Positions 9,774-22,800 of a DNA stretch of 64,000 bases are shown piece by piece. Both the position numbers and the translations under genes were made by a program. The notes below the pieces were generated by a model that made no database searches, had not been told where the DNA came from, and saw only the letters and a program-made list of their open reading frames with translations. Each line of letters begins with the position of its first letter. Positions within the stretch are counted from its first letter, which is position 1. Origin of the DNA: Phalacrocorax aristotelis (taxonomy: Eukaryota; Chordata; Aves; Suliformes; Phalacrocoracidae); assembly GCF_949628215.1 (NCBI RefSeq), contig NC_134277.1, positions 27,789,058 through 27,853,057 on the forward strand, written 5' to 3'.

Positions 9774-12700
9774 TGCTCTTCGGTCTGTTGCAAATTCCCC
9801 TGAGCTCTTTGCCTGCAGAGCACTCAGAAGAGACCTGGGAGTCACCTCCTGCCATGTAGTACAACAACTAAAAGCAGGAATGAGTTGTGTGCCCATAATC
9901 AGCTCTGGAGGGATATGTACCAAGCCTGGGAGGGGAAGAAGTGAGCAGAGCAGGGAGACAGGGTAAGTCTTATCCTAATTTAGTCATTGAAACAAGGAAA
10001 GAAAAGCAGCCCTCTGTAAACAGGTCCAAGTGTGTATTTATTCCACCAGGAGAAGCATGGGTGAAGTAGAACAAGTAGAACTCTGTAGATGCCTAGCCTC
10101 CCTCTCTCCACTCATGATAGAGGGAAGTTAGACAACTTGCTAAGAAAATAAAAGGTAGAATTTACATGGCTAAAGACAAAGGGAATCATTTCTACCAAAA
10201 ACTTTGGAAGTTTTAAATCTTTCACTTGTGAAAGATATGCCCTTCGCGTGTGCTTCTCTATCACATACTATCACCTTTTTTAAGAGATAAGGTACAGAAG
10301 ATATGTACGTGCAGATTTGGATTTTACAACAAACGATTTCAAAATGCATCATGCTTGAGTTATTAGTGAAACACAATCTTTTTTACCAAACAAGCTCTAA
10401 AAAAGCTGAAACTCTCTTTTTATTCAGATTTTGCTTTCTCTTATACTGATGTTAATCTGAAGCAAATTCACTGGTATCTGCATTGCCAAAGTATTTACAA
10501 TGGATTTACACCACAGATTAAAGGTCAGAATATTGTTCTAGAGCACTTTTGGGGGGCTGATCTGACTAAATAGAGAAGCCTGCAATACAGACATGATAGT
10601 ATTAACTAGAGCCTTCAGGCTATGGAGAGGTCTGAGGGACCCAAGCTGTGGAGGGCATTGCGGGCAAACCTGGTCGATGACTAGTGAGGAGTCAGAGAGC
10701 ACTCATTGACCCAGAGCTGCTTTACAAATATTGAATCAAATTCAGAAGAGGACATGCAGCATGAAGACAAGGCAGACAAGAGGAATCAACTAGAGACCAA
10801 CCTCAACATTGCTATCGTCTAACTGTAGAAACAAGCAGGTGGTGTCCTCAACACAGTGTGGAAAGTTTCAAAGACAGACTAATGAGATCTTACACAGAAC
10901 TCGTCAGTTTTGCCAAATGCAGATCTTAGGAGTATGTTAATGAAAAGGGCACATCCGTCAGATCGCTGCTGACATGCAGGTGCTGCACGAGCTTCAGGTA
11001 AAAATGAAAACTGGCAGGCAAGAAAGCTGCTTACACAAGACCAGGCAGAAATCACAAGCAAGACATACTGAAAGATGAGGGGAAAAGCTTCAAAAGTTGC
11101 CAGTCATAGAAATTACAAGATTCTCTACAAAGTCTGTGACCTAAAATCACTTTAACCCTGTTAGCTGATCAAAGGGAAATTGCAGATGGCTTGCTCAAAG
11201 ACCTCAGCAGTTTCTTAAACCCTGCATGCTTCAGCTCTGCTAGAGTTAAAAACCACTTCTCAGCTCCCCATTCCAAAGCAGGGAGCTGGGATTCCTACAG
11301 CTGCAAAGCAGCTGCCACAGGGCAAGGCAAAGTCCCTGCTCACACCCTACCACTACATATACACACAGTGTCACCAACTAGCTAGAAAACTGGAGTTCAC
11401 TATAATTACCTAATAAAGAGGTGGTACCTCAAGTGATTCAAGAATACATATGCATAGTGCCTTTTACAAAGGAAAAGGTAAAAACATTCCTGCGGTGACA
11501 CCCAGGTATATTGATTTTCTCAGCTGCTAAGAAAAATTCATGTCAAAATGACATCATTGGATTTGTTGGTGTGGGTGTTGAAACGGCTCTTGCAGAAACA
11601 ATCTGGCTTTCAGCCTTGTCCTACTTCAAAGTGAGCAAAGGTCTCTGCCTGGGCTTTGCAGAGCCAGCCTTGTCACCCACAAGGAGCCCAGAGGCATCTG
11701 CATAAATTTGGATGTCCAAATAAGTTTGTGAGCATATTTTGCTTATTTCACGATGGCGTGAGGTAATGCAGAGGTTCTCAGTGATGACAAGATGTCAGAA
11801 CACGTCACTGTCAAAAACAGCCTCAAGCAAAGGCTATGTCCTAGCCCAACTGTCTTTTATGCAGCAGCGCTTACTGCTACGTCTGCAAGCAGCATGAAGG
11901 GAGCTGCTTTAATTATTTTATAGGTGGCAGAATTGCTAAACTGGAAAAATGCCAGGCTAAACCGAAAGTCAGAGAGGCCCTCCCAGGCAATCTGCCCTTT
12001 GCTGCTGACAGTGCGCTGGGTGTGCAGAATATTACTGATGGCTTTGACTGCACTGCCACTGCTCAGCCTTGTCACAAGCATAAAGCAAATAATGCTGTCT
12101 TTTTCCAGGCAGAAGCATGCTGAGCCAATAGTGTGCCTTGGCAATACAATACTTAAGTCTTCCAGGTGAAATCCTGCTATCTTGGCAGCAAACTCCTCAA
12201 ACATCATGACTGATAACTGTTTTGCAAAGGAAAGAGAGGGCCATGTGGCTTTTGAAAGATTAAAGCTGTGTATGAAACGAAGGAGGATCCTGACTTCAAA
12301 CACAAGGAGAGCCACATCCCTGTCATCATCACCCTTCTGTACAGTAGGACTCTCAGGCGATACACAACAATTGCTCCGAGTCCCAGCCTAGTCTATGTGC
12401 ACTACCTTCATGCCCTTGCAGATTAAAAAGAAACCTCAGGACAATGTCCTGAACACTGACATTTGAACCGCTGTCAAATATTAACCATTGCCAAAGACTC
12501 TTGTGGGATTAGCTGTGTGGGTGTGAGCATTGGTGCATGTATCAGGCAAAGCACTGCACGTAACTGTGTTCTGGGGTAAAAGATGAAGTACAGTCCAACG
12601 CGAATTTACCAGCAGGCATCCAACACTGATTTGTCAATTGTGGCATTAGTTTCACAACACAGGAGGCTCACCACTGGCTGCTGTGGTAGGGATGATGCAC

Positions 12701-13462
12701 GGATGCCATCGCAGCCTCTCACTGAAGTGGAACAACCCAATGACACAGAAAAGGAATGAGAGGGATATGCCTAATCAAGCATTACTCCTGTGCTACCTCT
12801 ATTTATGCATTGCAAATACCAGGGAAATTCCTCAGAAAAGAGACCACAACAGCTGAATTTTCAGGATACAGTACCTCAGTAAAAAGATACAAAGTGAGAT
12901 TTAGGAATTCTACAGCTTTCAAAATACTTTAACACAAAGAAAGGGAGGAAATAGCCTTGACTTATAAAGACAGTAACAAACAAGGAAAACCATTGTGCAC
13001 ACGATGTTATGATGATGTGTGCAACAGCAAAACACAAGCATGAGTAAGAGTTTTAGTATACAAAGTTTATTGATAAAATGCAGGATTCTTAAACTGTATT
13101 GGCACCATGAAACATGAAGAAAACAGGAGGAAATGGAAGCGTTGAAAGAACTCAGAGGTGTGCATGTCTTCATGAACTCTGATTCATACACCTGGTTTCT
13201 CACTTTCTGGACTGACCCACACATATACCCCTGCCTACTTTCAGATTTACATCAGTGTCAGTGTAAATCCAGTATAACACCACCAAGATTAATTCAACCT
13301 TATCTCACAGCTCCAATTCCTGGTACTGGTGTTACTGGAATTGCTTTAAATACACGAGTGTAGATGTTGGCTATGGAGGCTTTTACGCGACACAGAGGTA
13401 AGGAGATCTTCAAACCAGACTGTTCTAGTGGAGTGATCAATTCTAATGCTGTGGAAAATACT

Positions 13463-13512
13463 TTCTTGATTAGAGGGATGATTGGAGGGAACACTTCTTG
13501 ATTAGAGGGATG
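13463..13512. repeat. 18-bp direct repeat, 14 bp apart
   Basis: TTCTTGATTAGAGGGATG occurs at 13463-13480 and again, exactly, at 13495-13512. Confidence 0.9.
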
Positions 13513-16500
13513 GTGGCCATAACCTGAAACTGTACAAGCAGATTGGGACTGTATGCAACATGTAGCTGGAATATTTGAAGTTTCAGGCAAACAGGAGCAG
13601 CAGGGAGACCCAAATTATCTTCCTCACCACCAGGTGAGTTGGCACTGGGGGTCTGGTAGTTCTAGTCGGCCTGATCACCCTGTGTGCAGTGAGCTGGCTG
13701 AGCCACATTCTTACCGTGTAGGTTGCTTCATGTTCAGATTCATGTTCAGCTGTGGTCATGTAGGAAGAAGCAAGGGATATTGTGAGGGCGCTCAGGAAGG
13801 TTGAACTGAGGTCTCTCCCTCACCAGCGAGGGAATCACAGATGCAGAGAGAAAACACATGCATCCACACTATTAATTTTGTTACCAGTGTACAGAGCAAA
13901 GTGTTTACAAACCTGAGAGCAGCCTTGCAACTAGCAGCCATTTCCTTTAGCATAGGAAGTATCTCTCGCAGGAGAAGTAGTTTGGAGGCCTTGACAGAAG
14001 AGTCAGGGCATTAGAAGTAACAGAATCAACTTCGCTCACATTTTTTGGCAGCTTTGAGTAATTGCAGTCTTAAAAGCTATTTGGCAGTTAGACCGGGTTA
14101 TTGCAAACCCTGCCCGCGAGCCTGCCTAAGCACAAACAAGAGGAATGACATGTCTTTATCATTGCTTTCAGTGGGAAGAACTTCACACAGGTATTGCTTG
14201 ATTAATTTTGTCTGTGTCTGTATTTGTTTTTTGAAATTTCAAACCCTTCTGGTAAAATTATCTGAAAACCAAATATATGGTTATAAAGTTATGACTTGCA
14301 AAAATACTATTATCTAATCCTCTGGGTGTACAGGGTGGGACAGACAACTAAAGAATATAGAGTATGCTCCTAACATCTGTTCCCTACACAGAGTATGATT
14401 ACCCACCCTCCACTGGAGTTAAGATGAAATAAAGCGTAAAATCATTCAGCTAAGGTTTACTTAAGCAATAAAGGCAAACTGAAAGCAATACTATCCCTGT
14501 AGAAGAGGCTAAATTATATTCAAGTAAGTCTGAAAAAGGCAAAAGATTCCTGCAATTATACAGCTAAATACAGACAGTTACCTATTTGTGGTTATGTTCT
14601 TAATATTTAGCTTTAAAAATACTTTCATTCAGGTATAACGGTACATGGATATATGTGGATGTACACTGTTATAACAGTATAGAACCATACAAAGGTATAA
14701 TTCATGTGAATTCATAAGCTATTTTACTTTTCTTTTAAGCATAAACTAAGAACAGATAATGTGAAAAAGACTCTAGGACCTAATCCAACACTCACTGAAA
14801 TAACTGAGAGTTGCTACATCATAGCCTCTCCTCTGCAAACGTGGGCCAAGGAGCAAAGAATGTGGCCTTGGTGGAGCCAAAGCCTTTGTACATCCAAACC
14901 CACCCCTTACGCACTCTGCTTTTGTGGAGGAGGCGCTCATGGGGTGCTACAGAGCACTGCCAGGTGTGGACATCCACCCTACCCTCAACTTAATTCAGCT
15001 CAAGTGCAGGCTGCACATGAATCCCAGTAGGCTGTGATGGATCTTCTAGAAAAGAAGCTAGACTTCGTCTTTTCTGCCTAATATAATCATAAGGAAAACA
15101 GAAAGAAGAGCTAGAAGGTGCAGAGTGGCATCTTCCACACTTGACACCCAGAAACCCTCATATTTCTCCTCATCTCCATGGAGTACCCTGGGTGGCTGGT
15201 CCCAGCAGCTCTCCAGCAGGTACACAGCTTGAGCTGTGGTATCAAAACTTTAGAATTTGGCCGCCAACAGCTTTTTAGGAGGCATTGCCTGAATTTCTTC
15301 TGTGGTCCACCTTTTGTTCTAATGAACATAAATTTGAACTCTAAAAGCAAAGGCAAATTTCTATATTGTAATAAGAAAGGAGCAATGATTATATTTTAAG
15401 TCTTTAATCAAGTGACTTTGAGAGAAGCTTATACTTTCTGATCACTGTGTGGAGGTATACACAGTGCAGAACATGTTGCATTCTAAGTTTTGACTGCATT
15501 AGTTTTACCTATAAATTTCAGCACAATGAAAGAGAAATCAGTTTGTTTGCTTTCACCTTTTAAAAATCTTACATACAGTGATCAGAAGGCTGTAGAGTAC
15601 TCCCATACCACCTGTTAAAACGTTCTGTGGTCTGCTGCTAAGATGTCATCCCAATATGTACATTCTGAGTTTTTAAATTGTATTATTCATATAAGTGGGG
15701 GTTTATTGCATACTAGTGGCTTCAAAAGTTGTGAATTTGATGTTTGCTTGTAACCCAGTGTCACAATTTTGTAACTGGATAAAATTGCACATGGTTGAAA
15801 CTTCCAACACTCTTCCTTAAAGCCTAGGTGGAGCTTCAGGAGTTTTGTAAAGTGTCTTCACTGATGCAAGCAAGAATTTTGCAAAGCTTAAAAGAAAATA
15901 TGGACAGATGAGTCTGCTGGCATCGGACTGGCCTAGGGGCTTCTCTGCATAGCAGGTCAGATGCAACCACGGACACTTGTGTTGTCTCAGCCAGAGTGCA
16001 GAAAAGGAGACCTATCATCCCTGACATCCTCAGCTGGAGACTCACACAACTAGTTCTTGCTTGCTGCTTCCTATAGGTTTTGTGTTGAGAGTCTAGTTTT
16101 GCTCTAAGTCCTAAAATCTATTAAAGATTCTTGTGCTTTATGGAGATGGTTCAGGGATTTGTCTCAGGAAGACTGGATTACGTTCCTACTGATCTCCTTC
16201 CCCTAGGAGTACACCGGACACTTTTAGGTGTAGGTGTCACTAGATAGCCAACACAGCAGTGTTGTATAAAGCATGTGTGTCCCCCAGGCTGCTGGTTTCA
16301 GGTAGGCTTTGGGTGCTGGGAGGGAAGAGCTTGGGCAGGGGTTCATTGCTGCATGCCACAGGCCTCCTTCCATCCCTCACCTGCCTGAGGGATCCCCTGC
16401 ACTCAGTCCCATAGCCATCAATGGCTGAACTGGGGCAAACCCAAACATTCGGCCCCTTCCATCCCAGTTTAGCTTTTGCTCATTGAACCACCCTGCTTCA

Positions 16501-16679
16501 GTTACGAAACAGCACTCACAGAACTGCTTGTTATCACAGAAATCTTCCCCGAAATATTTTGCCTGGAATTCATTAGATTGGAAGCACTTTGGCTATTTAC
16601 TCTCACTTTTTGCAGAGAGTAGAACTTTCTCAGAGCTTTTAACATGTGAAAAGTAAGTAACAGTTGTAAGGAAATGATT

Positions 16680-16877
16680 TTGAGAAAAAACTTCTTTCCT
16701 GTGAGGGTGACAGCAGTGGAACAGGCTGCCCAGGGAGGTTGTGGAGTCTCCTTCCCTGGAGACATTCAAAACCCACCTGGATGTGGTCCTGTGCCCCCTG
16801 CTCTGGGTGTGCCTGCTCAAGCAGGGGGGTTGGACAAGATGATCTCCAGAGGTCCCTTCCAACACCTGCCATTCTGT
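16680..16877 (+). mobile_element. CR1 LINE fragment (3' end)
   Basis: This is the last ~200 bp of a chicken-repeat-1 LINE. It contains the end of the reverse-transcriptase ORF (TTTCCTGTGAGGGTGACAGC region) and the short 3' UTR ending in GGTCCCTTCCAACACC and CCATTCTGTGAAT. It is nearly identical to the same stretch of the copy at 53.2-53.8 kb, so both belong to one subfamily. It is 5'-truncated and non-functional. Confidence 0.93.
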
Positions 16878-19800
16878 GAATTCAGAATAATATAATTAGA
16901 GTTTTGGGAAGTTTGCCACTTATTGGGTCATTTTAAAAAAGATCAAAAATAAATATCCTTATAAGGAAAAGTAATAAGATTTTTTTCAAAAGGAAATTCT
17001 CTGATTTATTCTACAGACCTGTCCTCCAAGAATCAGGCATATTTGCAAGATGACTAACTCCTTCAGTGCACTTGCCATTCACTTAGTGATGAGCATTTAG
17101 ATGGATTAAGAAAAACATGTTCCTCTCTTGAATACCACAACAGTTGTTTGTGTCACAAGTTCAATTTACATGTTAGGTGAATAATAAATTTAAACAAAAA
17201 GAGAAAAACAATAATGTTCTATTTCTGCATAGTATTTGAAAGTAATTTCTAACATCACCACGGCACACAGCTTATTAACTAATCAACTGTTATTTCTGCG
17301 TAATTTTACTAAACACATTCTAAAAATCAACCGGTTAAACTAAATATTGACTAAATTACTGCCTTTGACAAACATCTATAATTTACTTTTAAAAGCACCC
17401 TTCTACAGAACCAGATTATATTTGGCTTACTTTATACTTAATGGATGAAAATTAATATTTCTAGAGTATATCTCATCTGTTTTTGATTTCCATCTTCAAA
17501 GTAAAATGGCACCGCACAACCATCTTCACACACTCTCCCAGGAGATGATGTGACAAGCTCAAGAGTCAGATGTCTATGTCTGGGTAAAGGAGGAAAAAAG
17601 TTCTCATCTCATCCGAGCGTGGTCATGCTGCAGGAGTCACACAATCTTTCCAGCTATCTCATTCTGGCTGGTATCTACCTTTGTGTAGTTTTTTATGCTC
17701 CTCTATGCTTATCAAGGAAACAAAAGTCTGGTCTTGAGAAAGCTGACAACAAAGATGAATAACTTCATCTTCCCCCGTCTACTTACCCTTGCTTCAGAAA
17801 CGTTCTCACTGCCTCTCCTCGTGCAAAAACCTTCCACTAGCCTCACAAGGAGAGGACACAGTGGTGTGCAGGCTCTTTAGCCCATTCTTCTCTTGGAGGA
17901 GATATATATATTTCAAGCAGGAATAAAAACACCACTTTAAGTTACCATTTCTCAGAAGGAGGTACATTACTGACAAGAGTTGGGCTGCAACAGAGTGATA
18001 AGTGGGTTGATTTTTTTAAAGGTTTGGTTATAAAGAATCTTCTTGAAATATCAAGGCTCTTCTCCAAGTGCTTTTCAGTTTTAGATGCAATCCACCATAC
18101 CTTTGACATGACTATTATATTGATACTAAAAGGTATCAGACTCCCAAGGCTTTTGATACTTCAGGACTCTGTCTTATATTTTGTCTGAGTGACCTGTTGT
18201 GATAAAGAAGGCCCACAGTGTGCAGCATTGTATTTTCCTGTTTCTTATACAGTTATTTAAAAGGAAGAGCCCAAGTCATGATCTTTATTTTAAACTGAGT
18301 CAGAACTCTTACTGACTTAATTGAGAGTATGGTTGGAAAAGGACAGACTATAAAAAGAATAAAAATGAGTTAAACGAGGACTTGGCCCGGAGAATGCAGG
18401 AGAAAAAATAAAACAAAGCAAAAATGAAACCTACATCCAATTCCTAGACAAAGCTACTGAGAATGTTGTGATTGGTCACTATGGCAACAGATTTTTAAAT
18501 GGAAATAAAACGCTTTTAATCCTGCAAGAACATTTTTCTACACAAATCTAGTAAATGAACTCAGACCTCATTAAAGTGAATATAATTTTACTATAGGTAT
18601 TCTATATAATGTTAGAAACACCAATACAGAGAGAATCAAAATATAAATAGCTATAAGATGTTGATGTTTTTACTATATTACTGGTTCTGTCATTCAGAGG
18701 CTTAGGAGGTAAAAGGTAACATTTTCTTTCCTCAGGGAGTCTTTTAATAACTGGTATAAATCAAGGCAACTGCAAGCTTAAATTAGAAATATTTGCCTTT
18801 GTTTTCTTGGCTTTTATACTAATGGACTCAGGTTGGTGAATCAACATATTGAGCTCTATTCTGCAGCATAAGAATTTGTTCATACAGCCTCCACTTTGAC
18901 GGAGGCGATTCACTTCTCACCCCCATCGCTCTGCACCCCTCACAAAGGCATCGAGGCCAAGCCAGCCTTGCATCATTCACATAAATTTTGGATGTCAGTA
19001 AGAGCTGGAATTCCTGCAGTTGGAGCAAGATTTATCCAGTCCTGTACCAATAAAACCAGCATCTAATATTCACATTCTGATTTAAAATAACATAACTAGA
19101 TTCTCACTTCTGCACCTAAGGACTTGGTCTGTCATGGTCAAGGAGGGTAGATGGCAATACTCTGAAGGAGCAAGCTTAACAGCTTATGTTGATTAGAAAT
19201 ATAACAAACAAACCACTGTGTATCAGTGACTGATTTATCAGGAAAGGGTGGGGAACACAGGCAATTGTGGAGATTGAAAACATTCATCAAAAGCACTGGC
19301 ACAACCATACTGGCGCAGGATGATTATGCAGCCACCGCAAACCTGCACTGTCCCTGTCTGCCTCACCACTGCATCCAGCCTTGTTTGCGATGCGCTGCTT
19401 TTTTCATGATATCTCATCTTCCCGCTCCACATATGCCACCCTTTCAACAGATTTTTCCACATGCTTTATTTTGGCATCACTTCAAATTTAGTCCTTCAGA
19501 GCAGGAATAGACTTATTCCTACGCTGCTTCATGGCTGTTCAAAGAATACTAGTACAGCTTCTTCTGACTATGTTCATATTCCTTCATACATTGGTATTTT
19601 GTTCCAAAAAGACTGACAATTTAAAGCAATTGCAAAACTTTGGATCCTTCCACACTTCGGCTATTTGCCTATCCTAAAACTCCCATCACTTTATTTGATA
19701 CATATTTAATATATAGAAAACCAATATATAGGAACCATCTCACATACACCATCTCAGCTCTGCACAAATTTCACTTCGGCAGGCAAGGCAAAAGTTGCCG

Positions 19801-22800
19801 GGAAGAGCCTGATGAGAATGTCTCATCTTCAGCCGACCACCGTTGGAGTTCAGCCCCAGCCAGCCCTGCCAGGGAGCACAGCCAAGCAGCAGGCAGGCGG
19901 GCATGAGAGAGGGTAGGAGACACAGAGCCGCCTGCGGGGCCCTTTCTATGGGCAATGAATTATTTTTGTCTCGCTGCTGTGAAGGAACGCTTGTCTTTAA
20001 AGAGCTGCTTTCCACAGGCTTCATTTAAACCCATAGCCCATGCCTCAATTCACCAGCAGGAAAGTGGAAGAGATTCACATTTTAAGTCTGGTTGCAAAAT
20101 TTCACTGTCTTAAATATTGTCCGATACTACGACATCAAGCTGCAAAAAATATTAGAAGAATTTTCCACTAAGCACAGATAGGCAAGATTTGTTTTTTCCA
20201 TGCCTTGAAGATATTGTCCACCTGGTTTTAATTTCTGTCTGTGTATATGCATCCTGTTTACAACACTTACGCCCTTTGAATCAAAGGGAAAAGGAAGCGT
20301 TGTGTCTTGGTAGATATGGTACTTGTTTTAACTTTTATCTGTTCTGCAGAATAAGTGCATTTTGTGCATACTTTTTGTAGGACAACAATCTAATAATTAT
20401 ATTATCTTAGCTGTAATTTTTGAGAGATTATTCCTCATTTTTAAAACATCCTAAATTCAACAGTTAACACCCTAACATCAATAGCTAATCCAACCCTGAG
20501 CTTCTGGACATCCTCATAAATACACTGATAGCAGGAGTTGGAACAATGTGCAGGAATGAAGGAAACAGATTCCAGGTGTTGAAGATGGAAATAGCAGGCA
20601 TAAATGCCAAAACAAAACCTGTGGAAGGATGGGCTAAGGTTTTGCTATTAAGTCTTCGGACATGAAGTTATATGAGAACAAAATTCAGGATTGTTGGCAT
20701 CAACCTTTAGTCTTGTAACATGCATGTACCTTAAGGCTTAAGCACCTCACTTGGTCCTTATCTCTAAATTATGCTTGCTTTACTGAAAACAAAAACAGAA
20801 GGCCCAGACTCTCACAGGTACATAGGTTCCTAGCTCCTGGAGACATGACTTCCAGTGACTTAAGGGTTTTGTGTCTAAATACCTTTGAGGATCTGGGACT
20901 ATTTTTTCTCCCCATCCCTAGCGAATGAGAACAAAAGTGAAATAAGACAACAAAGAACAAGAAGAGGATCCCAAACTGACAATACTAAGAAGGTTTCAGG
21001 TTAACCAGCCACAGGGATGAATTGACAGAGAGGACTTTTCTCAAAAGATGATTTAGAGCTGAGCACCTGGAGAAAACAGTTTGCACCTGGCACAGCTAGA
21101 GTTTTTTTTTTTCCTACTAAGTAATAAAGCAAGAAGCATGGGGAAGATTTATGTAATCTTCACACTCAGAGTCAGCATCCTGGAAGAAGAAAATTAGATA
21201 AAATATAGTGATGGCTAAAGCAGGCATAAAGATGTACAGCAGTGAAAAAAAGTCAATATTAATATTAGCAAAAAGATGTGTGATATGAATAAGTAGAAGG
21301 GCTGTGCTTAATCAAGCTTGGGAACTGAGAGCTGTCAAGAGGAAACAAGGGATATACTTGGCAACAGAAGGGGTATACAAGGCAATACTGCCCTCAGAAC
21401 GGGCAGCAGCGTGGCAGACTTGGGCTGCTGATGCTGCAAGGGCCACAGCAAAGCAAGGGGATTGTGATCACCACTGCAGTAGTATTTTTACAAGCATGCA
21501 CAGTTCAGAAGAGATGAAAGTGTAGGATTAACTCAAGAATCTGTTTCGTGCTTCAGGCCCACAGATCTGATGTTCAGTAAGTTTCCCTCCTTAACACACA
21601 AAGTTTCAGAGCAGGACAGACAGCTTCTCCCAGAGGCTGTGTTAATACTGCTTAAGCAACCTGCTTTACCCAGTAACTTGCTGAGGGAAGGAAGGGGCAG
21701 AAAAGAAACCTCACTAGCCAAGCGCACCGATACACCGCTGCAAGGATCAGAGCTGGAGGTTGCTCGCAATGTTTCAAGGTCCCCTCTGTAAGTGGCTGGG
21801 GCAGAACATTTGTAACAACCCTGCTAAAGCAGCCGGTAGGTGACCCTGCATCTATTACTGTCCTCCATACCTGCCCCCGATGGCTCTGCCTTTGGGACAG
21901 TGTTGCTGCAGAACAGGCTGGCTAGGAGCGAGTTTGCAGGGAGCTGGCTGGCTTTTCTGTATTGCAGCTAGGACTAACTCCTCCACTGCTCCAGTTGCAA
22001 CACCACTGTTCTTTTGGAGCATTTCTCCTTTTGCTGGCTTTCTGCCTGCCCCAGCGTTGAGTTCAGGATGTCGGGTTTTACCTCCAAAACTCTGCTCAAG
22101 CTGTTCCCAGCACTGCTGTGAGTTATGGAGCTGCCAATGGATCATTGCTCTGCATCAGCAAGGACCAATGGAGGGGTCCTCAGGAGATACAGCCTGCCAG
22201 TATATCCTTTCTTATTTTCTCCTTAAGGTTGTCTTTGTCTTCTACGAGCAGTCACAACTCTGACTTTTATACAAACTCCTGTGACACATGTCATCCTTCT
22301 CATACCACCCCAATGGTGCTCATGCACTCACCTCCAGGCAGCTTTCCCTGGCTCAGCTCTGCTGCTTGGTGCTCGGCCTTATAAAGGATATGGCCCACTG
22401 ACATCAGTGGCAACACTTCCCTTGACTTCTGCGGACTTTAGAACAAGCCCGTGATAACCCTGATGGAAAAGGTCCTCAGCAGCCCATCTGAAGCCAGGGA
22501 CAACAGTCCCATTGCCTGAAGTTGAAAGCAGTGTGCACCCCAAGAGCATCATCTGCTCTTCTCTTGCTTGCTGTGCTCCTTCACACCTGGTTCTTCTGAC
22601 CTGCTGTAACCACCTACAAGGGGCAGATCCAGCCAGTCCTCACGAGGTGCAGATGTTCAAATGCCTGTGAACTGGCCTGTGAACAGAAGCGTGTTGCGTA
22701 GCACTGTGTGGAGCAGAAGGAAAGCTTGGGGGCAGGAGTTGTGTCCCCAGTAAAAATACTCCTTTGTGTTAGCTGGGTAATTCAGACAAGTGATCCTAAA

